In this document: piece after piece, positions 43,621-52,845 of the stretch
Layout: the number at the start of each line of letters is the position of its first letter
Numbering within the stretch: the stretch's first letter is position 1
NCBI GenBank assembly: GCA_902786515.1
Contig: CADADA010000005.1
Coordinates: forward strand, 35,847 to 99,846
DNA length: 64,000 bases
Reading direction: 5' to 3'
Source: an uncultured Lachnospiraceae bacterium
Lineage (GTDB): Bacteria; Bacillota; Clostridia; Lachnospirales; Lachnospiraceae
Made by a program: the position numbers and the translations under genes
The notes under the pieces: model-generated
Databases searched by the model: none
The model's input: only the letters and a program-made list of their open reading frames with translations
Told to the model about the DNA's origin: nothing

Positions 43621-44783
43621 TGCTTTACCTCCAAAAATATCTTTTCATAGTCTGACACAATCTTCTGCCAGCTAAAACAATTGGTAATTCTCGCTTTTGC
43701 TCGCTTACCATACGCTTCCCTCTTTCCCCTAGGGCAATCCTCCACACTATCAAGAAGTTTTCTCAAGGAACCGTATTTCTTTTTCCAGTATACAGCCCCC
43801 TGCTCTCCAACTTCTCTATTAAATCCGACATTTAACAGTAAATTCAAATCTGTTGACGCCATCGCTTCAAGAAGGGATGGGTTAGTTCCGCCAACCTCAT
43901 GTCCGTGAATGTAACCAAATGCCAGTTCCCTAATCTTCTTCAACATCTGCTGGTCATACAAAGTACCCACAAATTTGATTCTTTCATCTTTATCGAAGCC
44001 TGTCTTAAGCTTTAATTCCTCATAGAATTTATTCTTCTCAATATTTGTAATCAACACAAAATCTTTCTTTGTTTTTGACTTCATAAATTCCATAATCATG
44101 GTCTCATAATTGTTTTCCGGTACAAACCTTCCCACAACAAGATAATATTCGTACGGTCTGATGCCTTTTTCACTCATCCAGTTAACCAGCTTCTCGTCAT
44201 CATCCCTGACCACGGAATTTTTCACTTCCGCACCGTATGCAATGTAGGTAGTCTTTGGTCTGTAGTGCGCATACACTTTCTTTATATACCTTTCAATATT
44301 CTTAGAATCACATATAACCAGCTCAGCGTGCTTAATCATAAGATTCTCCGATATCTTCCAGTACATTTTGATAAATGAATTCCATTTATCCCTTTTCCAT
44401 TCATGTCCGTCCGGATTCACGTACAGACTTCCTCCCAGAAGCTTAAGCTGCTTTTTCAAATACCCTATAAACGGCCCTATCCTACATGCAAGTACATATA
44501 CAATCGCATGGTTAATATTATGACGTCTTATATAATTCAATGCCTTATAAAATGCCACAACATCATAGTAGATTGCCTTCGCTGAACCTATGGAAGGCAC
44601 CCTGATTTCCATACAATGTGCGCCATTATACTGGTATTCTCTGGGTTTGTTCTCTGTTATGCAAAACACATGATAAATGATTTCATCACTCTGCTTTTTC
44701 TCAGTCAATTTATCAACAAACGTCTCAAATCCGCCATACTTTGCCGGTATTCCTTTACATCCTATTATAAATACATGTTGCAT
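43617..44783 (-). CDS. DUF1972/GT4 rhamnosyltransferase-like glycosyltransferase
   Basis: The product has 388 residues from the ATG at 44783 (GGAGGAAAAAT upstream); the in-frame codons before it are not supported. It starts HVFIIGCKGIPAKYGGFETFVDKLTE, the DUF1972 signature (IPxxYGGFET). It continues with SLYVNPDGHEWKRDKW, YLVVGRFVPENNYETMI, IKFVGTLYDQQML and GYIHGHEVGGTNPSLLEAMAS, where the Glu of LLEAM contacts the donor. Proteins such as streptococcal WchF/Cps2T add beta-1,4-rhamnose as the second sugar. It follows the initiating transferase, which fits addition of the second sugar. Confidence 0.87.
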   Translation of the reverse strand: MQHVFIIGCKGIPAKYGGFETFVDKLTEKKQSDEIIYHVFCITENKPREYQYNGAHCMEIRVPSIGSAKAIYYDVVAFYKALNYIRRHNINHAIVYVLACRIGPFIGYLKKQLKLLGGSLYVNPDGHEWKRDKWNSFIKMYWKISENLMIKHAELVICDSKNIERYIKKVYAHYRPKTTYIAYGAEVKNSVVRDDDEKLVNWMSEKGIRPYEYYLVVGRFVPENNYETMIMEFMKSKTKKDFVLITNIEKNKFYEELKLKTGFDKDERIKFVGTLYDQQMLKKIRELAFGYIHGHEVGGTNPSLLEAMASTDLNLLLNVGFNREVGEQGAVYWKKKYGSLRKLLDSVEDCPRGKREAYGKRAKARITNCFSWQKIVSDYEKIFLEVKQ

Positions 44784-44877
44784 ATTTTTCCTCCATACCT
44801 TTTTAATGTACTCCCGGAATATCTTTTGTATCGTCTTTCCCACTATACTTTCGAGAGACCATTATTCGCCGGTCAGG

Positions 44878-46296
44878 TTACTTGGCACCTCTTCCAACGA
44901 ATATTACTGCTACCGTCTTTAATAATATCTTAAAATCAAGTGCCAGACACCAATTATCAATATACTCAAGGTCGAGCTTAACAACTTCTTCAAAATCCTC
45001 GATACTGCTTCTGCCGCTTACCTGCCACATACCTGTTATTCCCGGCTTAATACTAAGGCGTCTTTTATGATATCCTTCATATTTTTTAAATTCATCAACT
45101 GTAGGCGGTCTTGTTCCGACAAGGCTCATATCACCCTTCAGCACGTTGAAAAACTGTGGGAACTCATCTAGACTTGTCTTTCTGATAAACTTTCCTACCT
45201 TTGTGATTCTTGGGTCATCCGTCATCTTAAACATCAGACCGTTCATCTCATTTTTGTCCATTAATTCTTTTTTTCTAGCCTCTGCATCCTTATACATTGA
45301 ACGGAACTTGTACATATAAAAATATCTTCCATTCTTTCCGACTCTTTTTTGTTTAAAAATCAACGGTCCCGGAGATTCAAGTAAAAGTGGAGGGGCTATG
45401 AATATCGTTATAATTATAGTAAACACAATACCCACTAATCCGCCAATAATATCAATAGCACGTTTTATAATCAATTTGTTGTAATCGAAAAATGTATTTG
45501 CAAATGTTATTACCGGAATATCTCCGAGCATGTCTACTTTTTTATCAAATCCCGCAAAATTTTCAAGGACTTCAATGTTCAGGTGTACAGTTACTCCCAT
45601 ATCCTCAAATTCCATGATGACATCTTTTAAGGATTTTCCCGTGTTATATGGAACATTGATGAAAATCTCATCTACAGCTTCCTTTTTTGCATATTCCATC
45701 ATATCTTTAAAACCTGCAACTACCGGTACATTACAAATCTCAGTTCCTTTTAAGTTGTCGTCTATAATAGCGATGCCCGTAACGTTTGAATACCACTCAC
45801 TGTTCCTGTGCATGCTTGCGAGAACTCTATTGGCTCTGTCAACTGTGGTTACAAGAAATATTCTTACCTTTTTCTTGTCATTATACAGATTAATCATGTA
45901 TCTTCTTAACAATATGTGTGAAATACACATCAAGGCAATATTAATCAGTACTGTACAGACGAGCACTCCTCTTGAAATCGTACCAAATGAGCCCTTTATA
46001 ACAATAAGAACCGATACAACTGCTGCAAAAAGCAGGTTCATCTTAAGACAGTGTAAGAATTCCGTAAACGGCCCTCTCTTAAAAAATTCCTTATTAACAT
46101 TAAAAAACAATATGGTCGCCAAAAATGAAAATAAAAATATTCCCATATTATCAAGCATCGTATCTCTTGAATACTGCAGCTGACCTCTATACAGAACCAC
46201 CCACAAATAAGTGGCTAAAATGTAGCTTACCAATACACTCAAGGCATCTACGGCAAATATCATTAAATCCTGGGTTTTTTCCCTGTTTTGATGCAT
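44878..46296 (-). CDS. Initiating polyprenyl-phosphate sugar-1-phosphate transferase (WbaP/WcaJ type)
   Basis: The product has 472 residues from the ATG at 46296 with GGAGG 8 bp upstream; the TTG 6 bp earlier is less likely. Four N-terminal membrane helices lead into a CoA-binding-like middle domain (VRIFLVTTVDRANRVLASM...VTGIAIIDDN). A re-entrant helix (about 280-305) precedes the catalytic domain: FKQKRVGKNGRYFYMYKFRSM, RKTSLDEFPQFFNVLKGDMSLVGTRP and KPGITGMWQVSGRS. The DE of LDEFPQ is catalytic. It transfers a hexose-1-phosphate to undecaprenyl phosphate, the first step of the glycan unit. It is the first gene of the minus-strand cluster. Confidence 0.92.
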   Translation of the reverse strand: MHQNREKTQDLMIFAVDALSVLVSYILATYLWVVLYRGQLQYSRDTMLDNMGIFLFSFLATILFFNVNKEFFKRGPFTEFLHCLKMNLLFAAVVSVLIVIKGSFGTISRGVLVCTVLINIALMCISHILLRRYMINLYNDKKKVRIFLVTTVDRANRVLASMHRNSEWYSNVTGIAIIDDNLKGTEICNVPVVAGFKDMMEYAKKEAVDEIFINVPYNTGKSLKDVIMEFEDMGVTVHLNIEVLENFAGFDKKVDMLGDIPVITFANTFFDYNKLIIKRAIDIIGGLVGIVFTIIITIFIAPPLLLESPGPLIFKQKRVGKNGRYFYMYKFRSMYKDAEARKKELMDKNEMNGLMFKMTDDPRITKVGKFIRKTSLDEFPQFFNVLKGDMSLVGTRPPTVDEFKKYEGYHKRRLSIKPGITGMWQVSGRSSIEDFEEVVKLDLEYIDNWCLALDFKILLKTVAVIFVGRGAK

Positions 46297-46466
46297 TTTC
46301 AATTCCTCCGGTGTTATTATTTTGCTTATAATATCACACTTTTATACAAATTATTTACTTATTCTAATCAACCATGAATAGTAAATTTTTTATTTGACAC
46401 TATACTAATTTATACCACACATTTGATTTACAGTAAACCTTTTCACATATTTTTATATGAAATTTG

Positions 46467-46495
46467 TTGGATTTTTAGAGATTATGTAGTATAAT
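46467..46495 (+). promoter_or_regulatory. Promoter of the LCP gene
   Basis: TTGGAT (46467-46472) and a perfect TATAAT (46490-46495) are 17 bp apart, about 48 bp before the ATG at 46544. The ~170 bp on the left are AT-rich and must also hold the promoter of the divergent polysaccharide cluster; no convincing pair with normal spacing was found there. Confidence 0.65.
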
Positions 46496-46543
46496 ACTTT
46501 CGTTTAATTGAATTTTAGAAAAGAAAGAAAAGAGGCTAAAAAA

Positions 46544-48064
46544 ATGGGTAAGAAGGAGAAAGCTACGAATAGCGGCAAGAATCCTAAAAAATCCGGCGGT
46601 TTATGGAGAAGTAAAACTCTCGGATTTTTCTTTGCTGCGATTCAGGCAATCGTAACTTGTGTATTTGCAGCACTTTTGTTATATCTTGACATTGTTCCTG
46701 CAAAAATACTGATACCGGTAATTTTTTTACTGGTATTGTTTCTTGGGTACGATATTTTTTCACAGTTTTCAAAAAAATTTCGTACTTCCGGAAAAATTAT
46801 AGCAATTATTGTTACTATAGTATTGATTATCGGTTCATTCCTGCTTTTAAAAACAAACCAGTTATTTAAAGGAATTTCAGGTTCAAACACCAAGACAGAT
46901 GTCATAGCTGTGTATGTGTTAAAGGATGATCCGGCACAGACATTAGGAGATGTTGCTGACTATCAGTTTGGTATCCTCTCAACTATTGACAGAGAAAATA
47001 CCGACAATACCGTTTCAAAGATCAATACTACGGTAGGAAAAGAAATCGCCATCACGGAATATAATGATATGATTTCTCTTGCAGATGCGTTGTTAAACGG
47101 TGAAGTACAGACAATAATTCTGAATTCTGCCTTTGTAGATACTATTGCTGATGACGATGAACATCTGAATTTTGCAGAACTTATACGTGAAGTGGAATCT
47201 GTTTCATATACAACTGTAATTGAAGATACAGGTGTAAGTAATGTTACAACTGATCCATTTACTATTTATATAAGTGGTATTGATGTTTATGGTGATATTT
47301 CAACCACAAGCAGAAGTGATGTAAATATTCTGGCAACAATCAATCCAAAAACAAAACAGGTTGCTTTGATTTCCACACCAAGAGATTACTATGTTCAGAC
47401 AACTGTTTCCGGAGGAGCTTATGATAAGCTTACTCATGCCGGTATATATGGTGTTGACTGTTCTATGGGAACCCTGGCGGCTCTGTACGATTTGGATGTT
47501 CAGTATTATTTCCGTGTTAACTTTACCGGATTTGAAAAAGTAATAGACGCTTTAGGCGGTGTCACTGTTGATTCTGATTTTGCATTTACCACCTATCATG
47601 GCGGATATGCCATCCAGCAGGGACTTAACGAAATGGACGGAAAGAAAGCACTTGGTTTCGCAAGAGAACGTTATGCTTTCTCTGACGGAGACAGACAGCG
47701 TGGACGTAATCAGATGAAAGTAATTAAAGCTGTCATCGACAAAGCAAGCTCTCCTGCAGTAATTAACAATTTCAGTGCTCTTGTAGACAGCGTTTCAGGA
47801 AGTTTTGAGACAAACCTTTCATCTGATGAAATATCTTCTCTCATCAAGATGGAAATAAATGATATGGCATCATGGAATGTAGTACAGTATAGTGTAAACG
47901 GATTTGGAGATTCAAAGACGACTTATTCAGCTCCGAATTCTCATGCCTATGTAATGCAGCCTGATGAGTCTACGGTAGAAGTTGCTAAACAGCTTCAGCA
48001 ACAGGTTCTTAGAGGTGAGACAATCTCTGACCCTGCTACCGCACCTGCCGGTGACACTAACTAA
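46544..48064 (+). CDS. LytR-CpsA-Psr (LCP) family glycopolymer-peptidoglycan ligase
   Basis: The product has 506 residues from the ATG at 46544 (AGAGG 8 bp upstream); an in-frame TTG 36 bp earlier is rejected. A Lys-rich cytoplasmic start precedes three or four membrane helices (about 26-105). After a spacer domain comes the LCP domain: SRSDVNILATINPKTKQVALISTPRDYYV, then DKLTHAGIYGVDCSMGTL, FEKVIDALGGVTV and ALGFARERYAFSDGDRQRGRNQ. The Arg and Asp residues there bind the polyprenyl diphosphate. It probably transfers the glycan made by the divergent cluster to peptidoglycan. A terminator follows the stop. Confidence 0.9.
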   Translation: MGKKEKATNSGKNPKKSGGLWRSKTLGFFFAAIQAIVTCVFAALLLYLDIVPAKILIPVIFLLVLFLGYDIFSQFSKKFRTSGKIIAIIVTIVLIIGSFLLLKTNQLFKGISGSNTKTDVIAVYVLKDDPAQTLGDVADYQFGILSTIDRENTDNTVSKINTTVGKEIAITEYNDMISLADALLNGEVQTIILNSAFVDTIADDDEHLNFAELIREVESVSYTTVIEDTGVSNVTTDPFTIYISGIDVYGDISTTSRSDVNILATINPKTKQVALISTPRDYYVQTTVSGGAYDKLTHAGIYGVDCSMGTLAALYDLDVQYYFRVNFTGFEKVIDALGGVTVDSDFAFTTYHGGYAIQQGLNEMDGKKALGFARERYAFSDGDRQRGRNQMKVIKAVIDKASSPAVINNFSALVDSVSGSFETNLSSDEISSLIKMEINDMASWNVVQYSVNGFGDSKTTYSAPNSHAYVMQPDESTVEVAKQLQQQVLRGETISDPATAPAGDTN

Positions 48065-48078
48065 GGTTCTTGAAAACT

Positions 48079-48109
48079 AAAACTGCCACATTCTGTTGTG
48101 GCAGTTTTT
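48079..48109 (+). terminator. Intrinsic terminator after LCP gene
   Basis: The stem AAACTGCCACA/TGTGGCAGTTT with a short loop ends in a T run, 15 bp after the LCP stop codon. Confidence 0.85.
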
Positions 48110-48142
48110 AAGTTTACATATAAAGTATAAAAGGAGTTATTT

Positions 48143-49915
48143 ATGAAATTAAAACGCAGCAAACATGGAGTACATCTTTCAAAAAAAGACTTAATAATTC
48201 TTTTAGTTATTATGATTCTTTACAGTGCTGTTGCCTTCTATCGTCTTGGCTATTGCTACGCTCCCGAGACTTCGTGGACCGGTTCAGAAGGCCAGAATAT
48301 TTTCCTTGATTTAGGAAGCACGACCGACATATCCACCATAGATTTTTACATAGGTAACTATGCATATTATGATTTGTCCGTTTCAGGAAAAGATACTGTA
48401 TCTGATGCATGGACAACTCTATATACCAGCGAAGTTTCAGAAGCCTTCAGCTGGCATAGAACGACTATTAATGATGCAAAACGGTATATTATGGTTACAT
48501 TTACCTCCCCTCAGGGCTCACTCCTTGAAGCAGTAATCAAAGATACTGACGGCAACATAGTCGTTCCAGTCAATTCTGACGAGTATAGGAATTTATTTGA
48601 CGAACAGGATATGTGTCAGGAAACGATTACTTTTATGAGCGGTACTTATTTTGACGAAATCTATCATGCAAGAACTGCTTATGAATATTTACATGGCATT
48701 ACCTCCTATGAAAATACCCATCCGCCACTTGGTAAAATCATCATCGCATCAGGTATTATGATATTCGGCATGAACCCGTTTGGCTGGAGATTCATGGGCA
48801 CTCTGTTCGGTGTATTGATGATTCCCGTTATTTATCTATTTGCTAAAAAACTTTTTGAGAAAACATGGCTTTCGTCAGTAGTATGTATTTTATTTACTTT
48901 TGATTTTATGCATTTTGCCCAGACAAGAATTGCAACAATAGATGTATATATTACCTTTTTTATCATATTAATGTATTATTTTATGTATGAATATGTTTCA
49001 CTTAGTTTTTACGATACTTCATTAAAAAGGACATTACTGCCGCTTGGAGTCTGCGGAATTACAATGGGATTGGGATGCGCCTCTAAATGGACGGGATGCT
49101 ATGCCGGTGCGGGACTTGGAATTATTTTCCTTATCCATATGTTCAACCGTTTTAAAGAATACCGGTACGCCATAAAACACCCTGACGATTCTACGGACGG
49201 TATAGAACACAAGCATATAATACAGGTTTTCCCTAAATATACGATACTGACTGTATTATTCTGCACCCTGTTTTTTATAATCATTCCCGTAGGGATATAT
49301 GTGCTTTCATATATTCCTTTCAGAAGCTATATCGCAAATGAACCTTTCCTACTGAGAATGATTCACAATCAGACAAATATGTTCAATTATCACAGTGGTC
49401 TTAAAGCCACTCATCCATATTCTTCACACTGGTATCAGTGGCCGACTATGGTAAGACCTATTTTATTTTACAGCATTTCTATTTCAGATAAGATTGGTGA
49501 GGGTATTTCCTCTTTTGGTAATCCTGCCGTATGGTGGGTCGGCATACCTGCAGCATCTTATGCGTTATATAAAATGATAGCCGACAATGATAAAAAGGCT
49601 GGTTTTTTGATGATTGGATACGGTGCACAGTTTATCCCCTGGATGCTTGTTCCAAGATATACCTTTATATATCATTATTTTCCAAGCACACCTTTTGTGG
49701 TTCTAATCATAGGATACTGTCTGAACAGTTTTTATTCAATGGCTTCTACTGATGCCGGAAGAAAAAAAGTAATTTGCGGCTGTATTGCGTATGCCAGCAT
49801 TGCCGTCCTCCTGTTTATCATGTTTTATCCGGTTTTATCCGGATTACCCGTTAACAAAGAATATGTGGCTCTGTGTCTTAGATGGTTTAAACACAGTTGG
49901 ACATTAGTAGTATAA
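48143..49915 (+). CDS. PMT-type (GT39) mannosyltransferase with inserted beta-sandwich domain
   Basis: The product of 590 residues has a GT-C fold. Helix 1 (about 17-34) is followed by a ~130-residue extracytoplasmic insert (SEGQNIFLDLGSTTDISTIDFYIGNY...WHRTTINDAKRYIMVTFTSP) that looks like a discoidin/F5-8-type sandwich. The catalytic loop FDEIYHARTAYEYLHG and HPPLGK then follow, and about nine more helices. In PMT enzymes the DE motif normally comes directly after helix 1. The family transfers mannose from a polyprenyl phosphate to Ser/Thr of exported proteins; here the acceptor is unknown. It has its own ribosome site (AAAAGGAG) and a terminator at each side. Confidence 0.87.
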   Translation: MKLKRSKHGVHLSKKDLIILLVIMILYSAVAFYRLGYCYAPETSWTGSEGQNIFLDLGSTTDISTIDFYIGNYAYYDLSVSGKDTVSDAWTTLYTSEVSEAFSWHRTTINDAKRYIMVTFTSPQGSLLEAVIKDTDGNIVVPVNSDEYRNLFDEQDMCQETITFMSGTYFDEIYHARTAYEYLHGITSYENTHPPLGKIIIASGIMIFGMNPFGWRFMGTLFGVLMIPVIYLFAKKLFEKTWLSSVVCILFTFDFMHFAQTRIATIDVYITFFIILMYYFMYEYVSLSFYDTSLKRTLLPLGVCGITMGLGCASKWTGCYAGAGLGIIFLIHMFNRFKEYRYAIKHPDDSTDGIEHKHIIQVFPKYTILTVLFCTLFFIIIPVGIYVLSYIPFRSYIANEPFLLRMIHNQTNMFNYHSGLKATHPYSSHWYQWPTMVRPILFYSISISDKIGEGISSFGNPAVWWVGIPAASYALYKMIADNDKKAGFLMIGYGAQFIPWMLVPRYTFIYHYFPSTPFVVLIIGYCLNSFYSMASTDAGRKKVICGCIAYASIAVLLFIMFYPVLSGLPVNKEYVALCLRWFKHSWTLVV

Positions 49916-49927
49916 TTTCTGCTGTTT

Positions 49928-49970
49928 AAAAAGCACCGGATACTAAAATGACAGTATCCGGTGCTTTTTT
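49928..49970. terminator. Bidirectional intrinsic terminator
   Basis: Perfect arms AAAAAGCACCGGATACT and AGTATCCGGTGCTTTTT surround an 8-bp loop. It ends the PMT gene on the plus strand and can also end the secreted Big2 gene on the minus strand. Confidence 0.9.
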
Positions 49971-50012
49971 AGTTTATTAATTTGCTAATATTCTACAATC
50001 ACAGTTATTATT

Positions 50013-51038
50013 TTACCACGCTGTTATAACGTCTTTAATACCTGCTACAAGGTGCTGCCACTGTGTGTCCCAACAGTACCAGTTTCCATCACTCGATTCA
50101 AATACATCCATATAACGCTCTGAATCATCACCCTCAAATGCTATTAATATCATTCTTCTTTCCGGTGTTGTTCCATAATTGATATCATGTTCACGTGCCG
50201 GAATGTAATACGGTCCTTCATATATGGTGAATGTATATGGCTGATTTGGTGTGTATGCGTTGCTAGGTTTTGCACCTTCAAAATAACAATACTTACCTTT
50301 TTCCAAAGTACTCTTCATTGAGTAATAAATACCTGATCTCTGCGCATTATTTACTTCAAATTTAGGTCCATTAATGTAGTCAAACATCTCATAAATAGGA
50401 TGAGAATACATTGCATCAGCACCTGATACTGTTTCATATGTTGTCAATGCACAAATTCCTGCTGCCATTGGTCCAAACTTTGTATTCAACGGAATTTTCT
50501 TAAGTTCTGCCAGGTTTGACGGAAGCTTTGTAAACGTGTATGTTACTGTATCACAAATAGTATCTTTTGATGCAACACCATCTGAAACATCGTAACCCTG
50601 CTCCTCTAATTCTTCTTCTGTTACATTTTCTTTGTTGATTTCAAACTCAACATGAACTTCTTTAGTACCGTTTTTAACAGTTACATCACGATTAAAATCA
50701 AATCCTGAAGTTGTAGTTGTTGTCTTCTTCTTAACTGTCACTTTACACTTATATGATTTTTTATTAACCTTTGCAGTAATTGTTGCTGTACCTTTTTTCT
50801 TTGCTGTTACCTTACCCTTTGATGACACTGTTGCCACCTTTTTGTTGCTGGTGCTCCATTTTACACCTGATACCTTTTTGCTTCCCTTTTTCACTGTGAG
50901 CGTCGTTGATTTTCCTACATACAGGGTAACTTTTGATTTTGAGATCTTAACTGTTGAAGCCGCCTGTACAGGTCCTACTGTTGACACTGCTACTGCCGCT
51001 GCTAATGCAACCGCACATACTCTTTTTGTTAATTTCAT
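50013..51038 (-). CDS. Secreted Big2 protein with a C-terminal domain shared with the next locus
   Basis: The product has 341 residues from the ATG at 51038 (AAGGA about 8 bp upstream). A signal peptide MKLTKRVCAVALAAAVAVS... ends near QAA. One Lys-rich Big2 domain (about 28-105; VKWSTSNKKVATVSSKGKVTAKKKGTATITA) and a Lys/Thr linker follow. The C-terminal ~210 residues form a domain with LAELKKIPLNTKFGPMAAGICAL, CYFEGAKPSNAYTPNQPYTFTI and DGNWYCWDTQWQHLVAGI. A related domain without Big2 is encoded by the frameshifted gene that follows at 51.2-51.7 kb. The domain's function is unknown to me; the very basic Big2 part may hold it to the wall. Confidence 0.82.
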   Translation of the reverse strand: MKLTKRVCAVALAAAVAVSTVGPVQAASTVKISKSKVTLYVGKSTTLTVKKGSKKVSGVKWSTSNKKVATVSSKGKVTAKKKGTATITAKVNKKSYKCKVTVKKKTTTTTSGFDFNRDVTVKNGTKEVHVEFEINKENVTEEELEEQGYDVSDGVASKDTICDTVTYTFTKLPSNLAELKKIPLNTKFGPMAAGICALTTYETVSGADAMYSHPIYEMFDYINGPKFEVNNAQRSGIYYSMKSTLEKGKYCYFEGAKPSNAYTPNQPYTFTIYEGPYYIPAREHDINYGTTPERRMILIAFEGDDSERYMDVFESSDGNWYCWDTQWQHLVAGIKDVITAW

Positions 51039-51156
51039 ATAATCTTCCTTCCTTTTATTTCTATACGGTGTATTTCCATAAACACACTTCGTACGAGACA
51101 ATTTTATAACATTTTTTATCATGATGCATCATCACAAGTGACTATTAAAATGATGA

Positions 51157-51734
51157 TTATGCCCAAGGATTACTACTTTCAGGTTCTCTTATTCCTGATA
51201 AAAGGAATTGCTCCCACAAGTACCATTTGCCATCCTTTGCCTTTCTCATCAGCACCTCTCTCGGACTGTCTGCACCGCCTGACTTAATAAACAGCTTTGC
51301 ATATCCTTCGTTCTCATAAGAATAAGGATTTTCACTTACCTCAATGGTATATGGTGTAGAAGGTGTATAATCATTTTCCGGAACGGCACCGTTAAAATAC
51401 GAGCGCGGAACATAATCTTTGTCCATAAAGCGGTCTCTTATAAATTGCTTTTCCGCACCATTCAGTCCTGAAGGTCCTTTAAGATACTCAAGCATTGAAT
51501 GACAAAGTTCTCTGTTTTTAGGATAAAAACTAAGTGCGAGTACTGTCATTGCTGCCGTATCAAACGGTGTCTGCATCTGAGCCTGTGGCAAAGCTTTATA
51601 TTTCTCAATAGAATCCGGCATATTGGAGAACACAATGCTTTCCGTTTTGTTACTTGGCTTTTCCTCAATGCATCCGCTCCTGCCTGCTCTGCCATCTTTC
51701 CTACGTTTCCAATAATGTTGTCAAATAATCCCAT
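51157..51734 (-). pseudogene. Frameshifted cytoplasmic homologue of the adjacent secreted protein's C-terminal domain
   Basis: A good start (AAGGAGAAGAAC then ATG at 51734) opens MGLFDNIIGNVGKMAEQAGADA in one frame. The homologous body continues one base back in another frame (EEKPSNKTESI, VFSNMPDSIEKYKALPQAQM to the stop at 51157). One base appears lost near 51670-51680; there is no slippery heptamer in the right phase, so programmed shifting is unlikely. The body aligns by eye with the neighbour's C-terminal domain: MPDSIEKYKALPQAQMQTPFDTAAMTVLAL, YFNGAVPENDYTPSTPYTIEV and DGKWYLWEQFLLSGIREP. A sequencing error cannot be excluded. The intact form would be about 192 residues and cytoplasmic, since it has no signal peptide. 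Confidence 0.7.
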
Positions 51735-51775
51735 GTTCTTCTCCTTTTGTTTTCTTATTTGGTTAAAGTAATTTC

Positions 51776-52136
51776 TTATAAAGCATCCAGTGAATCAACC
51801 ATATATTCTATTGATACAGATGTGTAATAAAACTCCTCAATCTGACCGCACTGCTTTGCCCTCATGACTTTTTTTGCTACCTCCGGATAAGCAACCTCGT
51901 CACAAAACAAAGCAACTTTTATTCCTTCACAGAATTCTTTCACTTCTTTAATCATATTCATTCGTGATTCCAGTGATGAATGTTCACCGCCACCTACCTC
52001 GACTAAAAGAATTTCCGCATTTCCCCGACTTCGAGGGGATGAGCTGATAAGTTAAAAAATCCCCACTTTTTTTCAATGCAAGTTCAATACCTGAACCCGA
52101 CAAAATATTCTGTGCAATCAATACGATTGATTTCAT
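51776..52136 (-). pseudogene. Frameshifted small receiver-like (flavodoxin-fold) gene
   Basis: A start at 52136 (or a GTG six bases earlier, 5 bp after GGAGG) gives MKSIVLIAQNILSGSGIELA, LKKSGDFLTYQLIPSKSGK. That frame then runs out at a TGA. The next frame carries a continuous AEILLVEVGGGEHSSLESRM, NMIKEVKEFCEGIKVALFCD, EVAYPEVAKKVMRAKQCGQI and ends at 51776 after IEYMVDSLDAL. Alternating hydrophobic strands and helices suggest a CheY-like or pseudo-receiver domain of about 118 residues. One extra base near 52025-52030, in a G/C-rich micro-palindrome (CCCCGACTTCGAGGGG), breaks it. It lies between the regulator cassette and the first frameshifted gene. Confidence 0.6.
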
Positions 52137-52209
52137 TTTCACTATCACCTCCTACTCAAAACACATTTATTATAATCCTAATATAATCATTCCACATCAC
52201 TACAAGTGA

Positions 52210-52845
52210 TTAATTTTCATCATTACTTATAACAAGTCCTGCCACCCTTGCCTTGATAGCCAGTTCAGTACGGCTTCTGTATCCCGTCTTATCCAGCATG
52301 CTTCTCACATGGGCTTTTACCGTATTTTCAGATATTCCCAGTTTTTCTGCAACGGCACCGTTAGAAGCCCCGGTAGTAATGATTCTTAAAACATCCAGTT
52401 CTCTTTCTGTAAATTTCGAACTGTCTGCAAGCCCCAGCTTCACAGCCGGATTTTCTTCCGGGTAAACAGACTCACCTGCTATTGTTCTATCCATTATCTC
52501 CAAAATATTATTCTTATCAGATTCTTTATACCAGAAACTCTCGATACCGATTTTTTTTGCTCTTTTCATCCATGACTGCTCCGGCATAGATGTAACCGCT
52601 ATTATTTTCACATCAGGATAACGCTGTTTTATCTTTTCTGCAGCGTCAAGCCCGTTAGAACCATCGCTCATTAATATATCCATAATAATCAAATCTATCT
52701 TATGGCTTAAAAGATAGATATCCGCAACTGCTGCTGTCTCTAACGAAAACACCAGCTCATACTTGTCTGAATTCTCAATATACAGTTCAAAATAATTTCT
52801 TGAAATATTCTGGTCGTCTACAACCATCACTCTCACTTTATCCAT
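52210..52845 (-). CDS. NarL/LuxR-type response regulator
   Basis: The product of 211 residues has a receiver with the acid pair DD (10-11), phospho-acceptor Asp56 in LIIMDILMSDGSNGLDAAEKIKQRYP and the Lys of WYKESDK. The C-terminal LuxR HTH reads FTERELDVLRIITTGASNGAVAEKLGISENTVKAHVRSMLDKTGYRSRTELAI. The start overlaps the kinase stop by eight bases, with GGAAGG upstream. It is the DNA-binding output of the three-gene cassette. Its targets are not visible, but the secreted Big2 gene and broken neighbours lie directly downstream. Confidence 0.93.
   Translation of the reverse strand: MDKVRVMVVDDQNISRNYFELYIENSDKYELVFSLETAAVADIYLLSHKIDLIIMDILMSDGSNGLDAAEKIKQRYPDVKIIAVTSMPEQSWMKRAKKIGIESFWYKESDKNNILEIMDRTIAGESVYPEENPAVKLGLADSSKFTERELDVLRIITTGASNGAVAEKLGISENTVKAHVRSMLDKTGYRSRTELAIKARVAGLVISNDEN

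Noticed and set aside
46341..46371. Possible minus-strand promoter TTGATT/TATAAA for the polysaccharide cluster
   Set aside because: The spacer would be 19 bp and the region is so AT-rich that such matches are expected; not strong enough to annotate.
51660..51690. Programmed -1 ribosomal frameshift as explanation of the broken gene
   Set aside because: No X XXY YYZ heptamer in the correct phase and no obvious downstream pseudoknot, so a mutation or sequence error is simpler.
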